Assembly (NCBI GenBank): GCA_039714555.1
Contig: JBDLJB010000005.1
Span: forward strand, 1-64,000
Source of the DNA: Namhaeicola sp039714555
GTDB taxonomy: Bacteria > Bacteroidota > Bacteroidia > Flavobacteriales > Flavobacteriaceae
DNA: 64,000 nucleotides
Direction: 5' to 3'
The position numbers and the translations under genes are program-made. Under the pieces are notes generated by a model that did not search any database, was not told where the DNA came from, and saw nothing but the letters and a program-made list of their open reading frames with translations. Below, one piece after another: positions 36,406-45,031 of this stretch. Position 1 is the stretch's first letter; every line of letters starts with the position of its first letter.

Positions 36406-37218
36406 CTAATTCAATAAGATAAATTCTTCAACCAGTTTACAAACATCTTTTTCAGCAGTTTTTGCTGCTATTTGAACTGCTTCATGTGAAACTTCTTCAA
36501 CATGTCCTTCAACTCCTAGATCAGTGATAACTGAAATTCCTAAACATTTCATTTTCATATGTTTTGCTACAATAACTTCTGGCACTGTACTCATACCTAC
36601 TGCATCAGCTCCAATAATTCTAACCATTCTGTATTCGGCAGGCGTTTCAAATGTAGGGCCTTGCAATGCTAAATAAACCCCTTTGTGGAATTTTATTTTA
36701 TTTTTTATAGCCACCAATTCCATTTTAGCCAACATTTTTAAATCATAGGGTTCATGCATGTCTAAAAATCGCTCACCAAATCGATTTTCATTTTCTCCAC
36801 GTAATGGATGTTCTGGCATCATATTGATATGATCATTGATCAGCATAATATCACCTACAGCAAATTTTGGATTTACACCACCTGAAGCATTTGAAACGAT
36901 TAGATTTTCAACTCCTAAATATTTCATTACTCTTATAGGAAAAGTGACTTCCTGCATTGACCAGCCCTCATAAAAATGAAACCTACCTTGAAGCGCAATA
37001 ATTTTTTTTCCACTGAGTTCACCAAAAATCAAAGTGCCTGAATGACCTTCAACAGTTGAAATTGGAAAATTTGGAATTTCATTATAAGGTATTTTTATTT
37101 TTATATCGATTATTGAAACCAAACTCCCCAAACCGGTACCTAAAACTATACCGTAATCGGGGTTATTAAAACCTTTATCTTTTAAAAATTTAACTGTTTC
37201 TTGTATTTTGTTGTACAT
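36406..37218 (-). CDS. punA: purine-nucleoside phosphorylase
   Basis: A 270-residue trimeric-type purine nucleoside phosphorylase that splits (deoxy)inosine and guanosine to base and ribose 1-phosphate. Motifs are GIVLGTGLGSL, the phosphate-binding VEGHSGTLIFGEL, LIVSNASGGVNP, LQGPTFETPAEYRM and ADAVGMSTVPEVIVAKH. The length is normal. Its first 29 bp overlap the end of lpxK, so it is translated from the same transcript. Confidence 0.95.
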   Translation of the reverse strand: MYNKIQETVKFLKDKGFNNPDYGIVLGTGLGSLVSIIDIKIKIPYNEIPNFPISTVEGHSGTLIFGELSGKKIIALQGRFHFYEGWSMQEVTFPIRVMKYLGVENLIVSNASGGVNPKFAVGDIMLINDHINMMPEHPLRGENENRFGERFLDMHEPYDLKMLAKMELVAIKNKIKFHKGVYLALQGPTFETPAEYRMVRIIGADAVGMSTVPEVIVAKHMKMKCLGISVITDLGVEGHVEEVSHEAVQIAAKTAEKDVCKLVEEFILLN

Positions 37219-38233
37219 AATTGATTATAAGTTTGTTAAAATCATTTTCATTTGAAATAAATTTTGTAATTATGGGTAAATAGTAAACTTTATTGTTGAC
37301 TTCTTCAAAAGTTCTTACAAAATCTTTTTCAGTTGTTAGTATTATCTTTTTTTTATTTGAAATCTTTAAAAATTCATTTTCAATTTTGCCAATTTCATTT
37401 ATTGTAAAATTATGATGATCTGGATATTTAAGATGTTTAAATCTTATTTTTTTATTATTTAAAAAATCTATAAGTGGTTGTGTTTTTGCAATTCCTGTTA
37501 CTAATAAAACATCAAAGTTAAATAATTCATCAATTTTTATCTCATCAGATTTTGATTTGACGCTATCTTCATAAACAATTTTCGAAAAAAAGACAGTTTG
37601 ATTTAATTCAGGATTCAATTTTTGAGAAGTTTTAAATTGCTCTTCTTCGGATAATTGTTTATTACATTTTGTTACAATAATAATATCAGCTCTAGCAGCC
37701 CCTGATTTTTTTTCACGCAGATCACCTGCAGGTAAAACAATATCATCAATGTATAGTTTTTCATGGGTTGTAAGCAGTATATTTAAACCAGCATTTACCT
37801 TGCGATGTTGAAAAGCATCATCTAACAATATAATATCCGGCGGAATATCTAGATTTTGTAATTCATTAATTCCATTAACTCTGTCCGTGTCAACGGCAAC
37901 AATAATATCTTCAAATTTTCTAAAATACTGTAAGGGCTCATCACCAATTTGTTGTGCATTAGAATCTTTATCGGCAATTTGAAAACCTTCGCTTTTACGT
38001 TTATATCCTCTGCTTAAAACAGCAATTTTATAAGTATCATTTAACAAGCGGATTAAATATTCAACTTGAGGTGTTTTGCCAGTACCGCCTGTACTTAGAT
38101 TCCCAACTGCAATAACGGGTAAGTCAAAAGTAGAAGAGGTTAAAATATTTTTATCATAAGCCTTATTTCTCATATCAGTTATCTCACCGAAAAGAATTGA
38201 AAATGGGTATAATATTTTTCGAAGCTTACTCAT
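37190..38233 (-). CDS. lpxK: tetraacyldisaccharide 4'-kinase
   Basis: A 347-residue inner-membrane kinase that phosphorylates the 4' position of the lipid A disaccharide. An N-terminal segment (about 1-20) acts as membrane anchor. The P loop is GNLSTGGTGKT (44-54). SRGYKRKS, the DDAFQHRKV run near 135-145 and ILLTTEKDFVR near the C terminus are family signatures. It shows that the cell makes lipid A. Its 3' end overlaps punA by 29 bp; ribB lies 39 bp upstream. Confidence 0.95.
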   Translation of the reverse strand: MSKLRKILYPFSILFGEITDMRNKAYDKNILTSSTFDLPVIAVGNLSTGGTGKTPQVEYLIRLLNDTYKIAVLSRGYKRKSEGFQIADKDSNAQQIGDEPLQYFRKFEDIIVAVDTDRVNGINELQNLDIPPDIILLDDAFQHRKVNAGLNILLTTHEKLYIDDIVLPAGDLREKKSGAARADIIIVTKCNKQLSEEEQFKTSQKLNPELNQTVFFSKIVYEDSVKSKSDEIKIDELFNFDVLLVTGIAKTQPLIDFLNNKKIRFKHLKYPDHHNFTINEIGKIENEFLKISNKKKIILTTEKDFVRTFEEVNNKVYYLPIITKFISNENDFNKLIINYVQQNTRNS

Positions 38234-38272
38234 TAAAGCGAAATTATATAAAAAAAGGTCATTAATTTATTT

Positions 38273-39415
38273 TTAGTAAGATATACAATCAACAATTTCT
38301 AAACCATAACCAATCATTCCAACACGTTTTTTAAAATGTTTTTCACTAGAGATTAATCTAATTTTACTAATTTTTAGATCGTGTAAAATTTGTGCTCCAA
38401 TACCAAAATCTTTTTCATCCATTTCTACTTCAGGAAGTGCTAACTTATTGTGTTGGTTAATTTTGAGTTGTTTTAATCGGTTAATCAAATTATAGGATTG
38501 GAATTCTTGATTTATAAAAACAATAGCACCTTTACCTTCTTTATTGATCAGATCAAACATTTTATTTAATTTATTATCGGTATTATTGGTTAGTGTACCG
38601 ATGATATCATTGTTGATTAAAGTAGAATTCACCCTTACTAATACTTCCTCATCAGATTTCCAACTGCCTTTGGTTAAAGCTACATGCACCTGATTATTAG
38701 TGGTTTGTTTATAAGCTCTTAGACAAAATTTTCCAAATCTAGTTTGTAAAGAAAAGTCTTCTATTTTTTCGATCAAAGAATCATGACTCATACGATAGGC
38801 AACCAGATCTTCAATAGAAATGATCTTTAAGTCAAACTTTTTAGCTACTTTCATTAATTGTGGTAAACGGGCCATAGTTCCATCTTCATTTAGAATTTCA
38901 ACAAGTAAACCCGAAGGTTTTAAACCTGCCAAACGCGCTAAATCAATAACTGCTTCTGTATGACCAGTTCTTCGTAATACACCACCGGTTTTAGCTCTTA
39001 AAGGGAAAATGTGCCCGGGTCTTCCCAAATCTTCTGGTTTTGTATCGGGTAATGTAAAAGCTCTTACAGTTTTAGCCCTGTCATGCGCAGAAATTCCTGT
39101 TGTACAATCATTACCAATAAGATCAACTGAAACTGTAAATTGTGTATTGTGAAGCACAGTATTTTTTCCAACCATCAAATTTAGGTTAAGCTCATCACAT
39201 CTTTTTTCAGTTAGAGGAGCACATATTAATCCTCTACCATGCGTAGCCATAAAATTGATCATTTCGGGTGTTACCATTTCTGCTGCTGCAACAAAATCTC
39301 CTTCATTTTCACGATCTTCATCGTCAACTACAATAATTAGTTTTCCTTTTTTTATATCTTCAATAGCCTCTTCAATAGAATTTAATTGAATTTTAGTATT
39401 CTTTTTAATTTCCAT
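38273..39415 (-). CDS. ribB: 3,4-dihydroxy-2-butanone 4-phosphate synthase with decayed GTP cyclohydrolase II domain
   Basis: A 380-residue RibBA-type riboflavin enzyme. The N-terminal half (1-205) is a complete RibB: VDDEDRENEGDFVAAAE with the acidic metal ligands, the Cys loop GLICAPLT, TGISAHDRAKT and RRTGHTEAVIDLARLAG. It makes the four-carbon riboflavin precursor from ribulose 5-phosphate. The C-terminal half (208-380) keeps the RibA fold outline but lacks the zinc site: the HSECxTGD...CDCG motif is replaced by VNSTLINNDIIGTL. It cannot be an active GTP cyclohydrolase II, so a separate RibA must exist elsewhere. It lies upstream of lpxK and downstream of the LptF/G-like gene. Confidence 0.93.
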   Translation of the reverse strand: MEIKKNTKIQLNSIEEAIEDIKKGKLIIVVDDEDRENEGDFVAAAEMVTPEMINFMATHGRGLICAPLTEKRCDELNLNLMVGKNTVLHNTQFTVSVDLIGNDCTTGISAHDRAKTVRAFTLPDTKPEDLGRPGHIFPLRAKTGGVLRRTGHTEAVIDLARLAGLKPSGLLVEILNEDGTMARLPQLMKVAKKFDLKIISIEDLVAYRMSHDSLIEKIEDFSLQTRFGKFCLRAYKQTTNNQVHVALTKGSWKSDEEVLVRVNSTLINNDIIGTLTNNTDNKLNKMFDLINKEGKGAIVFINQEFQSYNLINRLKQLKINQHNKLALPEVEMDEKDFGIGAQILHDLKISKIRLISSEKHFKKRVGMIGYGLEIVDCISY

Positions 39416-39468
39416 TTTTAGGATAGTTTAAATTGCTCATTAATATATTTATTAATAATAAATTAAAG

Positions 39469-40908
39469 TTATTTTTTTTCAATCTTAAAAAGTTTATTAA
39501 AGAAATTGTTAATAGGTTGTAAGAATTTATCTAAATTAAAAATTCCTTTATCATTAGTTGCTCTTCTCATTAATAAGAGTCCAAGTGGTAATAAAATAAA
39601 TGTAGCTAACCAACCACCAAAAAATGGTGAGATTGTATTAGAGGTTGCCATTTTCTCACCAAATGTTGAAATGAAAAAATATACTACAAAAATAAATATT
39701 GCTAAAATCATTGGGAAAGCAAATCCCCCTTTTCTTATGATAGAACCTAAGGGAGCTCCTATAAAAAAGAGAATAAGACAAGCAATTGAAAGTGCCAATC
39801 GTTTGTGAAATTCGGTATTATATGCATTAATTATTTTTTGTTTTCCTTTGGCAATATCTTGAAAGCTACGAATATTATCTAAATTACTTTGAGTTAGATT
39901 AATGGCATTATCCAAAACTAAAATTTTACTATCACCCGAAAAATTTTCTAAAATATCTGCATTTAATTTTGTTTTGGAAATGGTATCATTACCATATAAT
40001 TTCTTTGCTCTAAGAGTTTCATAATTTCTATGAGCTTTATTTTTAATATAACTTTCATAGGGTGGTATTAATGAGTCTACATAGAAATTAAGTTGATTTA
40101 AACTTAACATGTGTTTACCGGTTTTGAATTTTAGTTCATCAGGATCAAAATCACCAATATTAGAAATATCAATATTTACTGTGTATTCTTTAAAAACAGC
40201 TTTATTGAAAGGCATTCTTTTTTTTTCATCTATCGATGATCTTTTATTTATAATATCTTCATGATAATATCCATCTTCTAAAACTAAAGTTAAATACCTG
40301 CTACCTTCTTCATTTAAAATTGTTCCTTTTTCGGCTGTAATAACTTTATTATTTACTTGGTTATCAGCAATCTCATATATCAATACATTTTTAAGAAAAT
40401 TTTTATCTTCACCATATTTTTCATCAAATTTTATACTAAAACCTGGAATTTCGGTATTGAAAGTGCCAGCAACTAATGCCAAACCTGGCTCTTTCATTTT
40501 CATATTATAGATTAAATTTTGTGATTTTAGTGAAGCGTATGGGAAAGCGTAATTCAAAAATAAATAATTAAAAAAACTAAGTACTAACATTAAGATTATA
40601 AGTGGTTTTATTAATGTTCTTAATGAAATTCCAGCCGATTTGATTGCGGCCATCTCATAATTTTCGGCTAAGCCTCCTAAGGTCATTATTGAAGATAGTA
40701 ATATTGCAATTGGGAGTGCAGTAGGTATCATCATTAAAGCTAAGTAACCCAAAAACTTAAAGATTATAATCAAGCTAATTCCTTTTCCGGCAATTTTGTC
40801 AAATTGCAACCATAAGGCTTGCATTATTAATACAAATAAGATAATTAATAAAGTGGCCAAAAAAGGAGCTAGAAAACTTTTAAGTATGTATTTATTTAAG
40901 ATCTTCAT
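39469..40908 (-). CDS. LptF/LptG-family permease
   Basis: A 479-residue inner-membrane protein of the LptF/LptG (YjgP/YjgQ) family, a subunit of the ABC transporter that pulls lipopolysaccharide out of the inner membrane. It starts with the family opening ILNKYILKSFLAPFLATL. Three helices lie at the N terminus, a large periplasmic beta-jellyroll at about 115-370 and three helices near 375-460, with GAPLGSIIRKGGFAFP before the last pair. Which of LptF or LptG it is cannot be decided from this gene alone. It follows the LolA-like gene by 36 bp. Confidence 0.92.
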   Translation of the reverse strand: MKILNKYILKSFLAPFLATLLIILFVLIMQALWLQFDKIAGKGISLIIIFKFLGYLALMMIPTALPIAILLSSIMTLGGLAENYEMAAIKSAGISLRTLIKPLIILMLVLSFFNYLFLNYAFPYASLKSQNLIYNMKMKEPGLALVAGTFNTEIPGFSIKFDEKYGEDKNFLKNVLIYEIADNQVNNKVITAEKGTILNEEGSRYLTLVLEDGYYHEDIINKRSSIDEKKRMPFNKAVFKEYTVNIDISNIGDFDPDELKFKTGKHMLSLNQLNFYVDSLIPPYESYIKNKAHRNYETLRAKKLYGNDTISKTKLNADILENFSGDSKILVLDNAINLTQSNLDNIRSFQDIAKGKQKIINAYNTEFHKRLALSIACLILFFIGAPLGSIIRKGGFAFPMILAIFIFVVYFFISTFGEKMATSNTISPFFGGWLATFILLPLGLLLMRRATNDKGIFNLDKFLQPINNFFNKLFKIEKK

Positions 40909-40944
40909 TCAAAAATATTATTGAAGAAAGTAGTTTTTAACTTG

Positions 40945-41589
40945 TTAATCATTAATTATATATCCTAAATCTTCATATTTTTTATTGTCAAAAACAAATA
41001 TATTTTTATTCAAATCTTGGTTGATGATATATTTTTTGACTGATAGAACAGTTTGGGTTTCATTTTTACCAATTTCAATTATTTGGTAGATGTGTTTTGA
41101 TTTTGTTTCAATACCTATTAGAATATGTGAGATATCAGAATTACTATCTATCGGAATTAGTTTTACATATTGAATTTGTTTACCATTGATTTGTTTTTTC
41201 TTATCTAAGTTATATGTATATCCTTTTTTGTAAAAAGAATAAAACTTAGAAGGTGTTATCGTGTTTTCGTCATCTGAATTTGATGATGAGACATTTACCT
41301 CTTCGTTTTCGGGAATAATAGTATAGGTTTTTGACCCGTCATAGATCTGTATAGTACCAAAAAAGTTAACCTTGTATTTATTTCCATTTATTGTTAGATC
41401 ACCTTCGTTTTTTTGTTCTACATCTGCTGCTTTATTCTCTAATGTATAATCAAATTCAATGTAAACATTGTCATAATTACTTATTGTAGTTGAAACTTCA
41501 TCGAGAAGATCTTTTGCATTTTCAGTAATTTGTGAATAAGCAATAATACTAATAAATAAAGTTATTCCTAAGCTTAAAATTTGTTTCAT
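40945..41589 (-). CDS. LolA-like outer-membrane lipoprotein carrier
   Basis: A 214-residue periplasmic protein of the LolA family, which escorts lipoproteins from the LolCDE complex to the outer membrane. A signal peptide (MKQILSLGITLFISIIAYS) is followed by the half-barrel: YDNVYIEFDYTLENK, KYKVNFFGTIQIYDGSKTYT and FYSFYKKGYTY. I start it at the ATG at 41589, 1 bp after ftsK; another ATG at 41604 would add five residues and overlap ftsK. Its place beside LptF/G and lpxK, with a LolC/E-type permease elsewhere in the window, fits envelope biogenesis. Confidence 0.85.
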   Translation of the reverse strand: MKQILSLGITLFISIIAYSQITENAKDLLDEVSTTISNYDNVYIEFDYTLENKAADVEQKNEGDLTINGNKYKVNFFGTIQIYDGSKTYTIIPENEEVNVSSSNSDDENTITPSKFYSFYKKGYTYNLDKKKQINGKQIQYVKLIPIDSNSDISHILIGIETKSKHIYQIIEIGKNETQTVLSVKKYIINQDLNKNIFVFDNKKYEDLGYIIND

Positions 41590-41590
41590 G

Positions 41591-43960
41591 TTATAATTTT
41601 TCATTATCTAATAATTGTTGTAAAGCTATTACATCATGGACCAAAACTTGACGAGCTTTACTTCCTTCAAATTGACCTACAATACCTGCGGATTCTAATT
41701 GATCAATAATTCTACCAGCACGATTATATCCTAACTTTAATTTACGTTGCAATAAAGATGCCGAACCTTGTTGTGCCTGAACAATTAACTGGGCAGCTTC
41801 TTCAAAAAGATCATCTCTGTCAGAAACATCAACATCAATACCTGAACTATTTTCTTCACCAATATATTCAGGTAAAATATGTGCATCGGGATAGGCTCTT
41901 TGCGAACCAATAAAGTCTGTTAGTTTTTCAACTTCAGGTGTATCAATAAAGGCACATTGTAATCGGGTTAATTCGCTACCGGTTGAAATTAGCATATCAC
42001 CTTTACCTATTAACTGATCTGCACCTTGAGAATCTAAAATAGTTCGCGAATCAATTTTTGAAGTTACTCTAAAGGCAACTCTTGTTGGGAAATTTGCTTT
42101 AATAATACCGGTAATTACATTTACTGATGGTCTTTGAGTAGCAATTATTAAATGAATACCTATGGCTCGTGCTAATTGTGCCAACCTTGCAATTGGTGTT
42201 TCAATTTCTTTCCCTGCCGTCATGATTAAATCAGCAAATTCATCAATTACCAAAACAATATAAGGTAAAAATCTATGTCCGTTATCAGGATTTAATTTCC
42301 TCGATTTAAATTTTGTATTGTACTCTTTAATATTTCTTACATATGCTAATTTTAACAAATCATAGCGATTGTCCATTTCAATAGTAAGAGAATTTAAAGT
42401 GTTGATCACTAATTTAGTATCGGTAATTATAGCATCTTCTGTATCAGGTAATTTTGCTAAATAATGCCTTTCAATTTTATTGTAAAGCGTTAATTCTACT
42501 TTTTTTGGATCAACCAAAACAAATTTAACTTCAGCAGGATGTTTTTTATAAACTAATGAAGCCAATACTGCATTTAAACCAACAGATTTTCCTTGACCTG
42601 TTGCTCCGGCCATTAATAAATGTGGCATTTTTGCAAGATCTACTATAAAAGTTTCATTTGAAATTGTTTTTCCCAATGCAATGGGTAATTCCATTTTGCA
42701 TGTTTGGAATTTTTGAGATGACAAAACCGATTTCATTGAAACTACTGAAGGTTTTTTATTGGGGACTTCAATTCCTATAGTCCCTTTTCCTGGAATTGGC
42801 GCTATAATTCTAATTCCTAATGCTGCAAGTGACAAAGCAATATCATCTTCTAAATTTTTAATTTTAGATATTCTAACACCGGCATTGGGTATAATTTCAT
42901 AAAGGGTAACTGTGGGACCAATTGTGGCTTTGATACTTTCAATACCAATTTTATAGTTGTTTAATGTCTCAACAATTTTATTTTTATTGTCTTCAAGCTC
43001 GGCTTTATTGATATTGATATTCTCGTTTGTATAATCTTTTAATAGGTTTAAGGTTGGAAATTTGTAATTTGCCAATTCTAATTTTGGATCAAATTCACCA
43101 AATTCTTCTACCAATTTATTTGAAAGATTTTCAACAGTATGTTCTTCAGTTATTGGTTTTTCAACTTCAATTTCAACATCAACTGTTAGATCTTTTTGCT
43201 GTTTTATTGTTTTAGTAGTAGGCTCAATTTCTGGTATGCTTTTTGAATCATCAATATTCGTATTTAGATCAAATTCGATTTCTTTATCAGAATTTTCATG
43301 AATCGTTTCACTTAAATAGCCTTCCTTAGTAATATCGTCAATGGCATTAATTGTCTTTTTCTTTTTTGATGGAATAACATTTTTAATTTTATTAGGTGTG
43401 ATTTTAAATTTTGAAATTAGAAATGTTAATAAACTGATTAATAGAATTAGAAAAACTCCGGTCTTGCCGATATAAATTTGTAAGAATTCATTGATCTCAT
43501 AACCAACTTTACCTGCAAACAAAGGATTTTCAATCCAAAAAAAAGCAAACCCTAAAGAAAGCCAGATCATTGCTAATAATCCGTTTAGCCATGATTTTTT
43601 TAATTGCTTTACAGGAATATCTAAAATGATATATAAACCTGTAAAAAACAATAAGATTGGAAAAATAAAGGTTGCTATTCCAAAGCCGTCAAAGACAAAA
43701 ATGTCGCTTAAACTAGCTCCAATTTTTCCTAAAATATTATTGGCTTGGATGGTTTTATCAGTAAAATCATTTAGCTGACTTTGATCTGCTTTCCAATGAT
43801 GAAAGAAAGAATAAAATGATATTAATAAAAAAATGGCAGATGTAAATATTAAAACACCAAAAACAAGGTGTGTTTGTTTACTCTTAAAAAAAGCTGAAAA
43901 ACTATTATTTTTATTTTTTGCTCTTTTGGTTTTTGAGCTGGTTTTTTTCTTTTTTGCCAT
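41591..43960 (-). CDS. ftsK: DNA translocase FtsK
   Basis: A 789-residue FtsK/SpoIIIE motor that pumps chromosome ends into daughter cells at division. A basic N terminus (AKKKKTSSKTKRAKNKNN) precedes four membrane helices (about 25-190) and an acidic linker. The motor domain has Walker A in MAGATGQGKSVGLNAVL near residue 450 and Walker B in VLVIDEFADLIM. The C-terminal gamma winged helix (SASLLQRKLKLGYNRAGRIIDQLE) reads orienting DNA sequences. I use the ATG at 43960; the in-frame TTG at 43969 adds three residues and lies in the promoter. The promoter is 6 bp from the start, so the mRNA is close to leaderless. Confidence 0.96.
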   Translation of the reverse strand: MAKKKKTSSKTKRAKNKNNSFSAFFKSKQTHLVFGVLIFTSAIFLLISFYSFFHHWKADQSQLNDFTDKTIQANNILGKIGASLSDIFVFDGFGIATFIFPILLFFTGLYIILDIPVKQLKKSWLNGLLAMIWLSLGFAFFWIENPLFAGKVGYEINEFLQIYIGKTGVFLILLISLLTFLISKFKITPNKIKNVIPSKKKKTINAIDDITKEGYLSETIHENSDKEIEFDLNTNIDDSKSIPEIEPTTKTIKQQKDLTVDVEIEVEKPITEEHTVENLSNKLVEEFGEFDPKLELANYKFPTLNLLKDYTNENININKAELEDNKNKIVETLNNYKIGIESIKATIGPTVTLYEIIPNAGVRISKIKNLEDDIALSLAALGIRIIAPIPGKGTIGIEVPNKKPSVVSMKSVLSSQKFQTCKMELPIALGKTISNETFIVDLAKMPHLLMAGATGQGKSVGLNAVLASLVYKKHPAEVKFVLVDPKKVELTLYNKIERHYLAKLPDTEDAIITDTKLVINTLNSLTIEMDNRYDLLKLAYVRNIKEYNTKFKSRKLNPDNGHRFLPYIVLVIDEFADLIMTAGKEIETPIARLAQLARAIGIHLIIATQRPSVNVITGIIKANFPTRVAFRVTSKIDSRTILDSQGADQLIGKGDMLISTGSELTRLQCAFIDTPEVEKLTDFIGSQRAYPDAHILPEYIGEENSSGIDVDVSDRDDLFEEAAQLIVQAQQGSASLLQRKLKLGYNRAGRIIDQLESAGIVGQFEGSKARQVLVHDVIALQQLLDNEKL

Positions 43961-43966
43961 AAGCCA

Positions 43967-43995
43967 CAAAAATACATAAATATTTTCGGTTTCAA
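43967..43995 (-). promoter_or_regulatory. promoter of ftsK
   Basis: On the minus strand, TTG (43995-43993), an 18 bp gap, then TATTTTTG (43974-43967): both Bacteroidetes elements at standard spacing. The ATG follows after 6 bases. Confidence 0.65.
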
Positions 43996-44038
43996 ATTAA
44001 ACAAATTCTGTTTAATTTAAACTTAAATCGGTGTTAAT

Positions 44039-44410
44039 TTATAAAATTTTTGGTAAGTAAATGATCAAGCCAATAATGATGGCTATAAGGGCGGCAAATG
44101 TTGAAGCTCCTGCCGAAATATCTTTAATAAACCCAATCTTTTTGTGGTAATCTGGATGAATGAAATCAGACAATTTTTCTACACCGGTATTTAGTGATTC
44201 AGCTACTAATATCAAACCAATTGCCAACAATTGAAACATCCATTCAACGGTAGAAATTTTAAATATAAATCCTGCAACAGTTACTACAAGAGCAATAAAC
44301 AATTGTACTTGAATACTCGGTTCAGTTTTAATAAGTAATACAGCACCATTTAAGGCGTATTTTAAACTTTTTAACCGGGTTTTTAAGTAACTGTCATCAG
44401 GATTTTTCAT
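44039..44410 (-). CDS. diacylglycerol kinase family protein
   Basis: A 123-residue small integral-membrane kinase of the DgkA/undecaprenol kinase group. There are three helices, with the opening RLKSLKYALNGAVLLIKTEPSIQVQ and the active-site stretch LVAESLNTGVEKLSDFIHPDYHKKIGFIKDISAGA, containing the catalytic Glu and the Asn-Thr-Glu motif. It phosphorylates diacylglycerol or undecaprenol to recycle lipids from envelope synthesis. It lies 17 bp downstream of tpx, probably in one transcript, and upstream of ftsK. Confidence 0.92.
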   Translation of the reverse strand: MKNPDDSYLKTRLKSLKYALNGAVLLIKTEPSIQVQLFIALVVTVAGFIFKISTVEWMFQLLAIGLILVAESLNTGVEKLSDFIHPDYHKKIGFIKDISAGASTFAALIAIIIGLIIYLPKIL

Positions 44411-44427
44411 TTAATTTAATCAACTAA

Positions 44428-44928
44428 TTATTTTAAAGCTTCTAATGCAGCTTCATAATTTGGTTCATCAACGGTCTCAGGAACTTGTTCAGTATAAACA
44501 ACTTTACCCTCTTCATCAATAACTACTACTGATCTTGAAAGTAATCCTTTCATAGGTCCTGATTCAATTGTAACACCGTATTTTTTCCCAAATTTTCCTT
44601 TTATAAAATCTGATAATGTGATTACATTTTCAATTCCTTCAGCACCGCAAAAACGTGCTTGAGCAAATGGCAGATCTTTAGAAATATATAAGATTACAGT
44701 ATTTTCTAATCCTGCAGCAGCTTCATTAAATTTTCTAACTGAATTCTGACAAACACCTGTATCAATACTTGGTGTAATGTTTAGCAATACTTTTTTTCCT
44801 CGGTAATCTTTTAATTTTCCTTTAGAAAGATCGCTTTTTACTAATGTAAAATTTGGAGCTAGTTTACCAACTTTTGGTAATTTACCACTAGTTTTAATAG
44901 GGTTTCCTTTTAATGTTATTTTTGTCAT
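44428..44928 (-). CDS. tpx: thiol peroxidase
   Basis: A 166-residue atypical 2-Cys peroxiredoxin that reduces lipid and other hydroperoxides using thioredoxin. The peroxidatic Cys60 lies in SIDTGVCQNS and the resolving Cys94 in ARFCGAEG, the typical Tpx pair. PAPNFTLV-like N-terminal sequence (LAPNFTLVKSDLS) and length fit the family. It has its own strong promoter, which overlaps the terminator of the upstream peroxiredoxin gene, and is followed by the DgkA gene. Confidence 0.96.
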   Translation of the reverse strand: MTKITLKGNPIKTSGKLPKVGKLAPNFTLVKSDLSKGKLKDYRGKKVLLNITPSIDTGVCQNSVRKFNEAAAGLENTVILYISKDLPFAQARFCGAEGIENVITLSDFIKGKFGKKYGVTIESGPMKGLLSRSVVVIDEEGKVVYTEQVPETVDEPNYEAALEALK

Positions 44929-44963
44929 AATTGTTAATTTTTTAGGTGGTTATATTATTTATA

Positions 44964-44991
44964 CAAATTTACGTAAATTAAAAACTCCCAA
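44964..44991 (-). promoter_or_regulatory. promoter of tpx
   Basis: On the minus strand, TTG (44991-44989), a 17 bp gap, then TAAATTTG (44971-44964). Both elements are exact. The TTG lies in the loop edge of the terminator of the upstream peroxiredoxin gene. Confidence 0.7.
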
Positions 44992-45007
44992 AAAATTTAG
45001 GGAGTTT
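44975..45007 (-). terminator. terminator of the AhpC-type peroxiredoxin gene
   Basis: On the minus strand AAACTCCC (45007-45000), a 10-base loop, GGGAGTTT (44989-44982), then TTAATTT. It ends transcription 25-50 bp after the peroxiredoxin stop and overlaps the tpx promoter. Confidence 0.75.
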
Positions 45008-45031
45008 CTTTTTATTTAAAAAATTTATTAT

